Positions 33,302 to 41,826 of a stretch of 64,000 bases of DNA are shown here, in pieces. A program made the translations under genes and the position numbers. This stretch comes from Bradyrhizobium murdochi. Its GTDB lineage: Bacteria; Pseudomonadota; Alphaproteobacteria; Rhizobiales; Xanthobacteraceae. The stretch lies in contig NZ_AXAU01000012.1 in assembly GCF_000472965.1 (NCBI RefSeq), positions 119,103 through 183,102 on the forward strand, read 5' to 3'. The notes beneath the pieces are model-generated. The model ran no database searches. It was not told the DNA's origin and was given only the letters and a program-made list of their open reading frames with translations. Numbering within the stretch: the stretch's first letter is position 1; every line of letters begins with the position of its first letter.

Positions 33302-33569
33302 ACAGATCGTAAACGCCCTCGAAATCGCGCTCGACGCGGCCGCGTCGCGCGCGAACGAGGGCGGCTGGCCGGCCGAATCAAAAAATCGCACGTCAGGATT
33401 GTTTTGAACCCTACTATCGAATAATATTAGGTATCGATTTTCGGCCGGACGACATTAGCTATCCACCGGTACAGCCGGTTTAGACGCTGACGACCCTTCC
33501 AAAAATTCGATCTCACCAGCCCATCGAAAGGTGGGCTACGACTTGTCTATCTGAGAAGGGACTACCCCC

Positions 33570-33782
33570 GTGAGCATGGGAACCGTGAAGTGGTTTAACG
33601 CTACCAAGGGCTATGGCTTCATCCAGCCGGATGACGGCGGCAATGACGTGTTCGTGCACATCAGCGCAGTCGAGCGTGCCGGCCTCGGAACGTTGCGTGA
33701 AGGCCAGAAGATCTCCTACGAAATCGTGGCAGATCGCCGCTCTGGCAAATCTTCGGCCGACAATCTGCGCGCCGCCGGATAA
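33570..33782 (+). CDS. Cold shock protein, CspA family
   Basis: 70 residues, MSMGTVKWFNATKGYGFIQP with both RNA-binding motifs KGYGFIQ and VFVHISAVE. The family binds single-stranded RNA as a chaperone. The GTG at 33570 follows AAGGGA; an ATG at 33576 is the alternative. The 268 bp upstream from infA could hold a long 5' leader as is common for csp genes. A terminator follows at 33829. Confidence 0.95.
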   Translation: MSMGTVKWFNATKGYGFIQPDDGGNDVFVHISAVERAGLGTLREGQKISYEIVADRRSGKSSADNLRAAG

Positions 33783-33828
33783 AGGATTTGCTCCGGCCTC
33801 GGCCGAGAAATCCAGTTCGAAATATAGA

Positions 33829-33858
33829 AAGGCCGCGCTGATGCGCGGCCTTTTTATT
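33829..33858 (+). terminator. Rho-independent terminator of the cold shock gene
   Basis: AAAGGCCGCGC (33829-33839) and GCGCGGCCTTT (33844-33854) form an 11-bp perfect stem with a TGAT loop, followed by TTTTTATTTT. Confidence 0.9.
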
Positions 33859-34063
33859 TTGGTTGGTGCGAGCATCTGGCTATCGACGAAGAACGCGCAG
33901 GGGCTGCGTCTTCGCGGAGCTCACGTAGTAAAGAGATCGTAACCGACCGCTGCTGAAATCGGTCACATCTGAGATCTCCCTGTTTTTCGGCAATTGAATT
34001 AAGGGGCACTTAGGGGGGCTGCGGCTACGATCGCGCGCTTTTGGATAGCCAAGGGGCGCTCTC

Positions 34064-35647
34064 GTGCAATTCCGTCTTCAGCAGCTTCTTTCCCGTTTCC
34101 GCCGCGATCAACGCGGCAATGTCGCGGTAATTTTCACGATCGCAGCGATCCCCCTGATATCGGCCGTCGGCTGTGCGGTGGATTACTCGCAGGCGACCCG
34201 AATAAAGGCCAAAATGCAAACCGCGGCGGACGCTGCGAGCATCGCCGCGCTTGCACAGAAGTCGCCTGGCTTTCTCGCAGCTTCGGTCATGACAGGCAAC
34301 GGCTCGGTCACCGCCGGCGTTACCGATGCCAACAATGTCTTTGATGCCAACATGAATGGGGTCACCGGCTACCAAAATCTGGCTCGCAACAGCACCGTTA
34401 CGAAGACCGGAATCAAGCTGGCTGCCAGTGTCACGTTCTCGGCCGACGTACCGGTAACCTTCATGAAAGTGGTCGGGTTTCAGAAATTGACGGTGACGGG
34501 CGTTTCAAGTTCGGCCGCCTCGTTGCCGCCGTATCTCGATTTTTATCTGACGCTGGACGTCTCGGGCTCGATGGGCCTGGCGTCGACGCCCGCCGAACAG
34601 ACGCGGCTTTCCCAAGTCAATCCGGATAATTATCGCCAATATCCCACCGGCTGCACCTTCGCCTGCCATTTTGCGCCGCAGAACAGCGCGTGCACCAATA
34701 CCGGGACCCAGGCATACCCAACGAACAACTACTGCATGGGCTATGCCATCTCGCGCGTCAGCCAAAGCGGCTACAAGGGTCTGCTCTCGAACACGACAGT
34801 CAATTCGACTTATCCCAAGGGCAAGAAGCTCCCAGATACGATGGTGCCCGGCCTGCCGAATTCGCTGTATACGGCCTTGCCGCCCGTTTCATCCTGCGAG
34901 ACCGACGGCACCGACGCCTGCATCCAGTTGCGCCTCGACGCGGTCGGCTACGCCCTGAACGAATTATTCAAGACCGCGAACACCGAGAAGAAGGTTGCCA
35001 ACCAGTTCCGGATCGGACTCTACCCGTTCATTCGGTACCTCTACGCCTATTTTCCGCTGACCAGCAGCATCAACGGCGATCCCAAAACCTCCGGCACCAT
35101 CAACTACGCGGCCGCAAACCTTGCCACGCAGCTTGACACAAATATAAATGCAAACCTTGGCTCCGGCGGCACGCATATCAGTGCCGCGCTTACTTCGGTC
35201 AATAACCTCATCTCCGGCGGCACCGGCGCCGTCGGCGACGGCAGCACGCCGACCACCCCGCAGCCTTACGTCTTCCTCGTCACCGACGGCGCACAGAACA
35301 ACCAGGTCAAGGGCGTTCCCAACGGTTCCTGGTCGGGCAGCAACCACGCTACCACGATTGATCTCCAGAACAGTCTGGCGACCGTTCCCTCCTGCGAAGC
35401 CCTCAAGAACCGCGGCATCATCGTTTCCGTGCTCTACATTCCCTATGAAAAGATCGATCCCGTGAATACGAGCTTTGCCGGCAATGAAGGCACCTATGCC
35501 AACGACAACATTAAGTTTATTCCGGCCAGCCTGAAGAAATGCGCGTCGCCCAGCTTCTTCTACACCGCGAGCACGCCCGATGAGATCAAAGCGGCGCTGA
35601 ACGCCATGTTCAAGCACGCGCTGCAGACCGCACATATTACGCACTGA
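34064..35647 (+). CDS. TadG-like pilus assembly protein with vWA motif
   Basis: 527 residues from GTG 34064 (AAGGGG upstream). An N-terminal pilin-like helix (RRDQRGNVAVIFTIAAIPLI) with the TadE/TadG form RGNVAVIF, then a pilus-associated domain, a metal-ion adhesion motif LTLDVSGSMG at about 162-171, a Cys-rich insert (GCTFACHFAPQNSACT) and a C-terminal von Willebrand-like half with FLVTDGAQNN. Predicted to be an envelope protein of the Tad pilus machine. It faces away from the TadE genes and the main locus lies 9 kb downstream. Confidence 0.88.
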   Translation: MQFRLQQLLSRFRRDQRGNVAVIFTIAAIPLISAVGCAVDYSQATRIKAKMQTAADAASIAALAQKSPGFLAASVMTGNGSVTAGVTDANNVFDANMNGVTGYQNLARNSTVTKTGIKLAASVTFSADVPVTFMKVVGFQKLTVTGVSSSAASLPPYLDFYLTLDVSGSMGLASTPAEQTRLSQVNPDNYRQYPTGCTFACHFAPQNSACTNTGTQAYPTNNYCMGYAISRVSQSGYKGLLSNTTVNSTYPKGKKLPDTMVPGLPNSLYTALPPVSSCETDGTDACIQLRLDAVGYALNELFKTANTEKKVANQFRIGLYPFIRYLYAYFPLTSSINGDPKTSGTINYAAANLATQLDTNINANLGSGGTHISAALTSVNNLISGGTGAVGDGSTPTTPQPYVFLVTDGAQNNQVKGVPNGSWSGSNHATTIDLQNSLATVPSCEALKNRGIIVSVLYIPYEKIDPVNTSFAGNEGTYANDNIKFIPASLKKCASPSFFYTASTPDEIKAALNAMFKHALQTAHITH

Positions 35648-35977
35648 CCTGACAGAAGGGCCGGCCATGAGCCTCCCAATGGGCTGTTTGGCCGGCAAGA
35701 CCCGTCGTCAAAATCGGCCACGACTGCGGATGTCCCCAGACGGCAAGGCGCCCGGAACGACCACGAAGAGACTAAGGTTTCCGTTCGGCGGCCAGGCAGA
35801 CGATCGATGCAGGAAATACCGCGCTGCTGGCGCGCGCATTAGATCCTGATCCGATCGAAGCCGTACGGCACCGCTTTCCAATGCAGCGGATCGGGCTCGC
35901 CCTTACCGAAGCCGGACCAATTCACCCACGAAACAGCGGCGCCCGTCGTCCAAGGTAAGATCGCCACTAGTTTAATG
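35648..35977. other. Gene-poor stretch after the TadG gene
   Basis: It holds a hairpin-capable GGCCGGCCA ... TGGCCGGC (about 35660-35694) just past the TadG stop. On the minus strand a 42-residue Trp-rich frame (35839-35967) with no ribosome site directly follows the TadE stop. Nothing else protein-like is seen. Confidence 0.55.
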
Positions 35978-36595
35978 CTACGAGCCCTGACAAGTGGCGT
36001 AGCCACCCGTCGGATATGTAATACAGAGCTCCGTCCGCGGACGCGTGTAGGCGGCACCGTTAAAGGTGAGGCCTGTCTTCGCCAGCACATAGCCGACGGC
36101 CGGTGTATATTTGTAGCTGACCTTGCTCCAGATCACGTATGTGCCCTTGGCCACGACGAGAGTCGACGGCAATGTCACAATGTCATCCTTGTTATGAGGC
36201 GCCGCCGCGATATCGACATTTCCGGACGCATCGATCGTCAGCCCCTTGCTCCACTGAACCTTAGCGACTCCCGATGCATCGACGTAAACCTGCGTAATCG
36301 AGGATATCAACGGCGATGCCGGGTAGGGTGTCATTATCGCCTTTGCCGCTTGACCAAAATTTTTGAGGTCGGCATCTGCCACGCTCTTCGTCTGAGACGT
36401 CAGATCGGAAAGCGTTCGCGCAGCCAGGGTGGCCTTGCGATCCACAGAAATGGCCGACGAAATCTCGACCACTCCGAAGACCATCACCACCATCATCGGC
36501 AAGATCATGGCAAACTCAACCGCCGCAAGGCCGCTGCGATCGTCCAACAGACTGCGCACGCGAAGCGACATCTTCTGCATCAGGGACACCATCAT
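35978..36595 (-). CDS. TadE-like pseudopilin
   Basis: 205 residues. A basic N-terminus, then the prepilin-like segment DDRSGLAAVEFAMILPMMVV with Glu at the fifth position after a Gly-Leu cleavage region, then a globular domain ending LCITYPTGGYATCQGS. This is the TadE/TadF pseudopilin layout, processed by the TadV/CpaA peptidase. The start is 5 bp from the stop of the upstream TadE-like gene, so the two form an operon. Confidence 0.88.
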   Translation of the reverse strand: MMVSLMQKMSLRVRSLLDDRSGLAAVEFAMILPMMVVMVFGVVEISSAISVDRKATLAARTLSDLTSQTKSVADADLKNFGQAAKAIMTPYPASPLISSITQVYVDASGVAKVQWSKGLTIDASGNVDIAAAPHNKDDIVTLPSTLVVAKGTYVIWSKVSYKYTPAVGYVLAKTGLTFNGAAYTRPRTELCITYPTGGYATCQGS

Positions 36596-36599
36596 CGCA

Positions 36600-37154
36600 T
36601 TACGGCTCTACATGAAAAGCGGCGGTCGCAGCGAGCAACCGTTGGCTGCCGTTGAGATTTGCCAAGTTGAAGCCTAACCCGGTCACGAACAACGGCCATT
36701 TATAGAAGGCGCGAACGACGATGGTATTGGGAGAGCCCGATGGCGGCAGAGAATATGAGAAAGGTCCGGTCAGGCTTCCAGCGACGATCGGATCGGTAAT
36801 CGTGATCGCGGTGCCCGGGGTAAAGACCTTCACATCCACGGTAAGGTTGGCCAGATTGCTGCTGCAGTTGAACAACACCTTGATGCGATCGCAGAGGTTC
36901 GTTTTGAACGCAGTTTCGTCCATGCCGCTGTCCTGGGCCTGATGCGTCATCATCAGCCGCGCGCTATCCGCCGTTCCCTGTTCCAGAAGCTGGCCTGCAA
37001 AAAACACAATCGCCGCCTCGATAATCGCAAACAGCAGGACGAAGAACAACGGCGCGATCAGCGCGAACTCGACGGCGGCGGCGCCCCGCCGGTTGCGGCG
37101 AAATCGACGCAATAGACTTCTAACAGAGACTGTTGCAGGAGCAGGTGACGACAT
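36600..37154 (-). CDS. TadE-like pseudopilin
   Basis: 184 residues. Basic N-terminus RRFRRNRRGAAAVEFALIAP with the TadE pfam signature GAAAVEFALI and a single membrane helix (LFFVLLFAIIEAAIVFFAG), then about 130 residues of pilin-like globular domain with one Cys pair (CDRIKVLFNC). Works with the second TadE-like protein directly downstream in Tad pilus assembly. Confidence 0.9.
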   Translation of the reverse strand: MSSPAPATVSVRSLLRRFRRNRRGAAAVEFALIAPLFFVLLFAIIEAAIVFFAGQLLEQGTADSARLMMTHQAQDSGMDETAFKTNLCDRIKVLFNCSSNLANLTVDVKVFTPGTAITITDPIVAGSLTGPFSYSLPPSGSPNTIVVRAFYKWPLFVTGLGFNLANLNGSQRLLAATAAFHVEP

Positions 37155-37377
37155 CGAAAAATCCCCAGACGGCAGCGATTATCCGCCCGCAAGAGCTACC
37201 TGAAAGTGATTGTGGAAGTGTTTCGTCGAATCGAAGCGGGGCGGCCCGCCCCGCTAACCGGGCGTTAACTAACCTCGGAGCATGCGGGCCGATATCGAAT
37301 CGCAGACAGCGTAATGTGCTGGACGCGCCGACAAGCTTCCTCTGACCCGTCTAGCGAAGGGACCGCTTAGTTAGGGC

Positions 37378-37878
37378 TTAGTTTCCCGCTTTACCTGCAG
37401 CGCCGCTGGCTTGACCGCTGAGCGAACCGGCCTGGTCGATGGCGGTCTTGAAGTAGCCGTCGCCGTCACCGAGGGTGACCCGGCGCTGGCAGATCGGCAT
37501 GCAGCTATAGGATTCGCGTTCGATGCCGCGGTAGACGGTGACGAGCTGATCGGTCGGGCCTTCGACCTGGATCTGGCGGTCCACCAGCACCTCGCCGTTG
37601 CGGTCCATGGCGATGAAGTTGGTCGCGCCGTAGCCCTTGCCGGTGACGACGACGATGCCGCCGCTCTGCAGCGTGACGTCCGCAATCAAGGGGTTTCCGA
37701 CCACAATGGTGGAGACCTTGGCGGGAAGCTTCACGAGCTTCGCCTGGTCGACATAGACGGCGATTCGGTCGGGATCGGGCGAGGCCAGGCCGACGGCCGG
37801 CCACAGCAGCATTCCTGCTGCGAGAGAACGCAATCCAAAACGCGCGCGTGCGCGAATACGCGGGAACTTGAACGACAT
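37378..37878 (-). CDS. CpaC N-terminal-like protein, secretin domain absent
   Basis: 166 residues. Signal peptide (ARFGLRSLAAGMLLWPAVGL) then PDRIAVYVDQAKLVKLPAKV, STIVVGNPLIADVTLQ, GIVVVTGKGYGATNFIAMDR: the pilus assembly N-terminal (N0/BON-like) domain found at the start of CpaC/RcpA secretins. It stops where the secretin would begin and ends with a low-complexity SGQASGAAGKAG. The full CpaC is at 44786. It is probably a stand-alone periplasmic partner of the secretin. Confidence 0.86.
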   Translation of the reverse strand: MSFKFPRIRARARFGLRSLAAGMLLWPAVGLASPDPDRIAVYVDQAKLVKLPAKVSTIVVGNPLIADVTLQSGGIVVVTGKGYGATNFIAMDRNGEVLVDRQIQVEGPTDQLVTVYRGIERESYSCMPICQRRVTLGDGDGYFKTAIDQAGSLSGQASGAAGKAGN

Positions 37879-38013
37879 ACTTTACCCCGGGGCATCAACA
37901 AGCCGGCGATGGCGATACGCAGCGGAACCGGCGCCCGACAAGGTGAATCTGACGACAATTCATGAACAAACGGCAAATAGACCCGGCTGTGCGGCAAGAA
38001 ATCCGCCGCCGGC

Positions 38014-38844
38014 CTATTTGCGGAATGGGTAAGCCAGTTGCCCAATGATTTCGCGCGGGAACGAGGACTGATCGTCTACGCCGTACTGCTCCGGCAGCGC
38101 GCCCTTCGGCATTCGGAAGGTCCCGAACAGGATGTCCCAGAGCGGAAAAGTGCCGGCAAAATTGGTGTCGCCGCCCTCCTCGCGCGAGGTGTGATGCCAG
38201 CGGTGAAACACCGGCGTCGCCACGACATATCTGAACGGCCCCAGCGTCCAGTTGAGGTTGGCGTGCACGAACGCCGAATGGAAGATGTTGAACGGCCCGA
38301 GCCACAGCATCACGCCCGGCGAAATGCCGGCTATCAGCAGCGCGACGTCGACCCCGATAGTGCCTAACACGAGATTAACCGGGTGAAAGCGTGCCGCCGA
38401 GATCCAGTCCACATCTTCCGACGAATGATGAATGGCGTGGTATTTCCAGAAGCCGCCGCCGTGGAACATGCGGTGCAGCCAGTACATCATGAAGTCGGCA
38501 GCGACCAGAAACAGCATCGCCTGCAGCCACAACGGCATCCTGGACAATGGGCCGTGGCCGTTGTCGTAGAAGGCGATCAGCTCGTCGGCGTCGTGAATTC
38601 CAAACAGCAAAGCGGTGCCGAGCACCAATAGACCGATGCGGAATACGCGCGCGAACAGCGGGACCAGGAACCAGTAGCAGATGTCGGTGACGAGTTCGCG
38701 CTTGCGCCACCACGGCTTGCCGGGATTGCAGGCCCAGAAATGCGAAAGCAGCGAGAACACGAGCGCCAGCGCGATCGTGACCGGCACCACCTTGGCCAAG
38801 GTCTGGCCTAGCATCTCGACGATTTCCGTGGGCAGGCCCGGCAT
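38014..38844 (-). CDS. Sterol desaturase / fatty acid hydroxylase family protein (copy 1)
   Basis: 276 residues from ATG 38844 (MPGLPTEIVEMLGQTLAKVV); the frame opens at 38889. Membrane helices flank the three His clusters of the diiron family: HRMFHGGGFWKYHAIHHSSE, and later HANLNW and FHRWHHTSREEGGDTNFAG. Predicted integral-membrane diiron oxygenase acting on a lipid; substrate unknown. The protein at 41827-42654 is a close paralogue along its whole length. It sits inside the split Tad locus. Confidence 0.9.
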   Translation of the reverse strand: MPGLPTEIVEMLGQTLAKVVPVTIALALVFSLLSHFWACNPGKPWWRKRELVTDICYWFLVPLFARVFRIGLLVLGTALLFGIHDADELIAFYDNGHGPLSRMPLWLQAMLFLVAADFMMYWLHRMFHGGGFWKYHAIHHSSEDVDWISAARFHPVNLVLGTIGVDVALLIAGISPGVMLWLGPFNIFHSAFVHANLNWTLGPFRYVVATPVFHRWHHTSREEGGDTNFAGTFPLWDILFGTFRMPKGALPEQYGVDDQSSFPREIIGQLAYPFRK

Positions 38845-39069
38845 ATCCGTCTCTTCCGGTCGGGCAACCCGGAGCGGCAATTGCTCCAACCGGTGGGCCC
38901 TGTGTTTGCGGACTCGCTACCAGAATTCGGGTGCACCCGCCAGTTTGACCGCTGACATCCAGCGGCGCCGTCGAAATCCTGCTGGAATATCCAAAGGCTT
39001 AAGATTTCGGCAATTCACTCCGGCCTACTGCTTGAGAGTCTGAGCTCCAGCAAAGGCAAGAGAATCCGC

Positions 39070-40308
39070 ATGGCCACTTTGGCACAAGCTGCGATGAACC
39101 CGCCCGGGGAAGGCGCCGTCCCTGACGCGCTGTTCAGAGCGTGCTTTGTGCTATGCGGCATCAATGCCGGCTATTTCGCGGTAGCGTACTTCCTGGGCTT
39201 CTGGATCTACGATCTGAATGGCCGCCTCGAGCCGACCGATTTCGTGAACGTCTGGGCCGCGGGCCGCCTCGCCCTCGATGGTCATCCGGCACTGGCCTAT
39301 GACTGGGATATCCAGAGGCAAGTCGAGGTAGCGGTACTTGGCCAGGACTTCTCCGGCAATTTCGCGTGGCATTATCCACCGCCGTTCCTGTTCGTTGCGA
39401 CCTTTCTGGCTCAGTTTCCCTATCCGATGGCCTTCCTTGGCTGGATGGCAATCAGCCTGGTGCCATATCTCGCGGTGATGCGGGCGGTGGTTGGCCGTAG
39501 TTTCGGCCTGATGCTCGCGGTCGCGCTTCCGATGCTGTTCGTCAACATGATGGTCGGACAGAACGGCTTTCTGACCGCCGCGCTGATCGGTGGCACACTC
39601 TACCTGCTACCGACGAGACCGGTTCTGGCGGGCGTGTGTCTCGGGCTGCTCAGCTACAAGCCCCAATACGGGTTGTTGTTTCCGATCGTGCTGATCGCCG
39701 CCGGACACTGGCGCGTGTTCATTAGCGCCGGCGTCACGGCTGTCCTGTTGGCTTTCGCGTCCTGGCTCGCGTTCGGCACCGAAAGCTGGCAGGCGTTCTT
39801 TCACTGGCTGCCGCTGTCCTCGCAAGCCTTCCTGACCGAAGGCAGGGCCGCGTGGTGGAAGCTGCAGAGCCTTCTCGCGCAGGTGCGCTATTTGGGCGGC
39901 TCCGACCAATTGGCGTGGGCGTTTCAATGGGTCTTGACCGCTTCGGTTGCCACTGTGCTGGCACTGATGTGGCGGAGCCGCGTGCCCTACACGATGAAGG
40001 CCGCGGCGCTTGCGGCCGGCACCTTGTTGAGCACGCCGTATCTGTACATGTACGACATGATGGTGCTGGCGATTCCGATAGCGTTCCTGGTCCGTATCGG
40101 ACTGAAGTCCGGATTTCGCGCTTACGAGCTTCCCGCTCTCGGCTCTGCGATGGCCCTGATCCTGACCTTCATCTTCGCAGGCATCCCGGTCGGGCTCGGC
40201 GCTACGCTGATCGTCGCCGGCCTGATCTTGCGCCGCGCAGGCCCATGGTGGCGGCGGGAGCCGTTGCCCTCAACGGCGATGGTTCCGAGCAGCAGCATCA
40301 CGGGGTGA
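39070..40308 (+). CDS. Polytopic GT87-like (DUF2029) glycosyltransferase
   Basis: 412 residues with about 10 membrane helices. After the first helix comes LEPTDFVNVWAAGRLALDGH with the early acidic residue of GT-C enzymes, then FAWHYPPPFLFVATFLA and NGFLTAALIGGTLYLLP, GLLSYKPQYGLLFPIVLI, all typical of the GT87/DUF2029 family of polyprenyl-phosphate-sugar dependent mannosyl- or related transferases. The donor and acceptor are unknown. It lies between the two desaturase-like genes, on the opposite strand. Confidence 0.82.
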   Translation: MATLAQAAMNPPGEGAVPDALFRACFVLCGINAGYFAVAYFLGFWIYDLNGRLEPTDFVNVWAAGRLALDGHPALAYDWDIQRQVEVAVLGQDFSGNFAWHYPPPFLFVATFLAQFPYPMAFLGWMAISLVPYLAVMRAVVGRSFGLMLAVALPMLFVNMMVGQNGFLTAALIGGTLYLLPTRPVLAGVCLGLLSYKPQYGLLFPIVLIAAGHWRVFISAGVTAVLLAFASWLAFGTESWQAFFHWLPLSSQAFLTEGRAAWWKLQSLLAQVRYLGGSDQLAWAFQWVLTASVATVLALMWRSRVPYTMKAAALAAGTLLSTPYLYMYDMMVLAIPIAFLVRIGLKSGFRAYELPALGSAMALILTFIFAGIPVGLGATLIVAGLILRRAGPWWRREPLPSTAMVPSSSITG

Positions 40309-40359
40309 AAAGCGCCGCCTGCGCGAAATCGCCGTTGATCCGGTAACTGCCGCGATCAA

Positions 40360-41808
40360 TCAATTCGCGGCGCGAACATGCAGCACTGCGTTCTTGTCCG
40401 CGTAGACTTTCTGCCAGCCGTCGAGATAATCGAGCAGGCTCGCCGCCGGGGTGGCGGGCGTCAGCAGCACGGCGTCGATCTCGTAGTCCTTGAGAAGGCT
40501 GAGAAGCTGGTTGACGTCCTTGAGCTGGAGCGCGCGGTAATACGCCATTTCGAACGCCTCGCCGTAGAGTTCGGCACGGCCGTCGATGAACACCGGCATC
40601 TGCCGCCAGATCAGATAGCCACCGAAGGGAAGGTCGTTGAGGACACGCTTGGGATCGCGCACCTTGAGAGCATCGACGGCGGCAGCCGGCGAGTGGTTTT
40701 CGGGCGGCGCAAATGGGGTGTTGGCCGCGACCAGCCATGTCCAGCCGCCAAGGAGGATCATCACCGCGGCCAGCACAGGCATCGGGGCGCCGGTGCGGGC
40801 AGACCAAGCCGGCCGCAACGCGAACTGCGACGCCACCGGTGCGAGCACCACGATCGGAAGCAACAACGCGAAGATCTCGACGTTCCGAACGTGCGAGAGC
40901 GCCATGTGCAAAAGACCCAACACGAGCGCGATCCGCGGCGGCGACAGCTTTACGCCGCCGTAAAGCGCGCCCGCGATCAACGCCAGGATCGACATCTCGA
41001 ACGGGCCGAACTTGCTGAAGTTGGCCGGCATCCATTCGTAGATGAGATGCAGCAGCTCCCCGAGATCGAGAATCTTGCGCGCCGCAAGGATAGATCCCCA
41101 TCCGTAGGGCGTGACGCAACACGCCGCCAAAGCGGCGACGCCGAATGCTGCCCAGCGCAGCGTCAGCGACCTTTGCTGCGCGCGATCGGCGTTCCACAGC
41201 GCATCGAGCGCGAAGGCGCCGACCAGCACCAGGCCGAACACGAATCCGCCGTGCAGGTTCGCCCACAATGCGATCAGCAGCAAAAGCCATGGCGATGGCG
41301 CCTGTCCACGCTCGCTCGCCGACATCAGCCCGTACGCCCATGCCAGCATGATCGGCAGCACCAACACGTGCGGGCGCGCCAGAAAATGCCCCATCGAGAG
41401 TACCAGCGCCGCGATCGCGACCGCGACCGCATAGGTCGCGGGAATGCGGCGGCCGAGGATGTGGGCGAACAACGCAAAGGTTACGGCGATGGAGGTCGCG
41501 GCGAGAACCACGGGTCCGGTCCAGCCCGCCAGATTGTAGCTCACCGCATACAGTACCTGCGACAGCCAGGACGATGATGTCCACGGCTCTCCGGTCTTGG
41601 TGAAAGAATAGATATCGACGCGTGGCAAAGCGTGGTGGTCGAGGATCCACTGGCCCACGGCGATCTGCCAGTAGGTATCGGAATCGTTCAGAAGCCATCT
41701 ACCGATCAGTACCAGCGCGTAGACGGCGATGCCGAGCCAGAACCATGCCGGGACATCGCCAAGCCTGAAGGCTTTGGCGCGTTGGATCGTCCCGACTTCA
41801 GTGCTCAT
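40360..41808 (-). CDS. Polytopic membrane protein, GT-C-like
   Basis: 482 residues, about 10 helices and a C-terminal soluble part. NDSDTYWQIAVGQWILDHHA then LPRVDIYSFTKTGEPWTSSS and WLSQVLYAV is the pattern of GT-C-like proteins whose first loop carries an acidic pair. The C-terminal DLPFGGYLIWRQMPVFIDGR then AELYGEAFEMAYY is also common to that group. I do not know the substrate. It is 18 bp upstream of nothing and starts 19 bp after the second desaturase-like gene ends (same strand), so the pair is likely cotranscribed. Confidence 0.75.
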   Translation of the reverse strand: MSTEVGTIQRAKAFRLGDVPAWFWLGIAVYALVLIGRWLLNDSDTYWQIAVGQWILDHHALPRVDIYSFTKTGEPWTSSSWLSQVLYAVSYNLAGWTGPVVLAATSIAVTFALFAHILGRRIPATYAVAVAIAALVLSMGHFLARPHVLVLPIMLAWAYGLMSASERGQAPSPWLLLLIALWANLHGGFVFGLVLVGAFALDALWNADRAQQRSLTLRWAAFGVAALAACCVTPYGWGSILAARKILDLGELLHLIYEWMPANFSKFGPFEMSILALIAGALYGGVKLSPPRIALVLGLLHMALSHVRNVEIFALLLPIVVLAPVASQFALRPAWSARTGAPMPVLAAVMILLGGWTWLVAANTPFAPPENHSPAAAVDALKVRDPKRVLNDLPFGGYLIWRQMPVFIDGRAELYGEAFEMAYYRALQLKDVNQLLSLLKDYEIDAVLLTPATPAASLLDYLDGWQKVYADKNAVLHVRAAN

Positions 41809-41826
41809 GCGAAATTTCCAGCCGGG

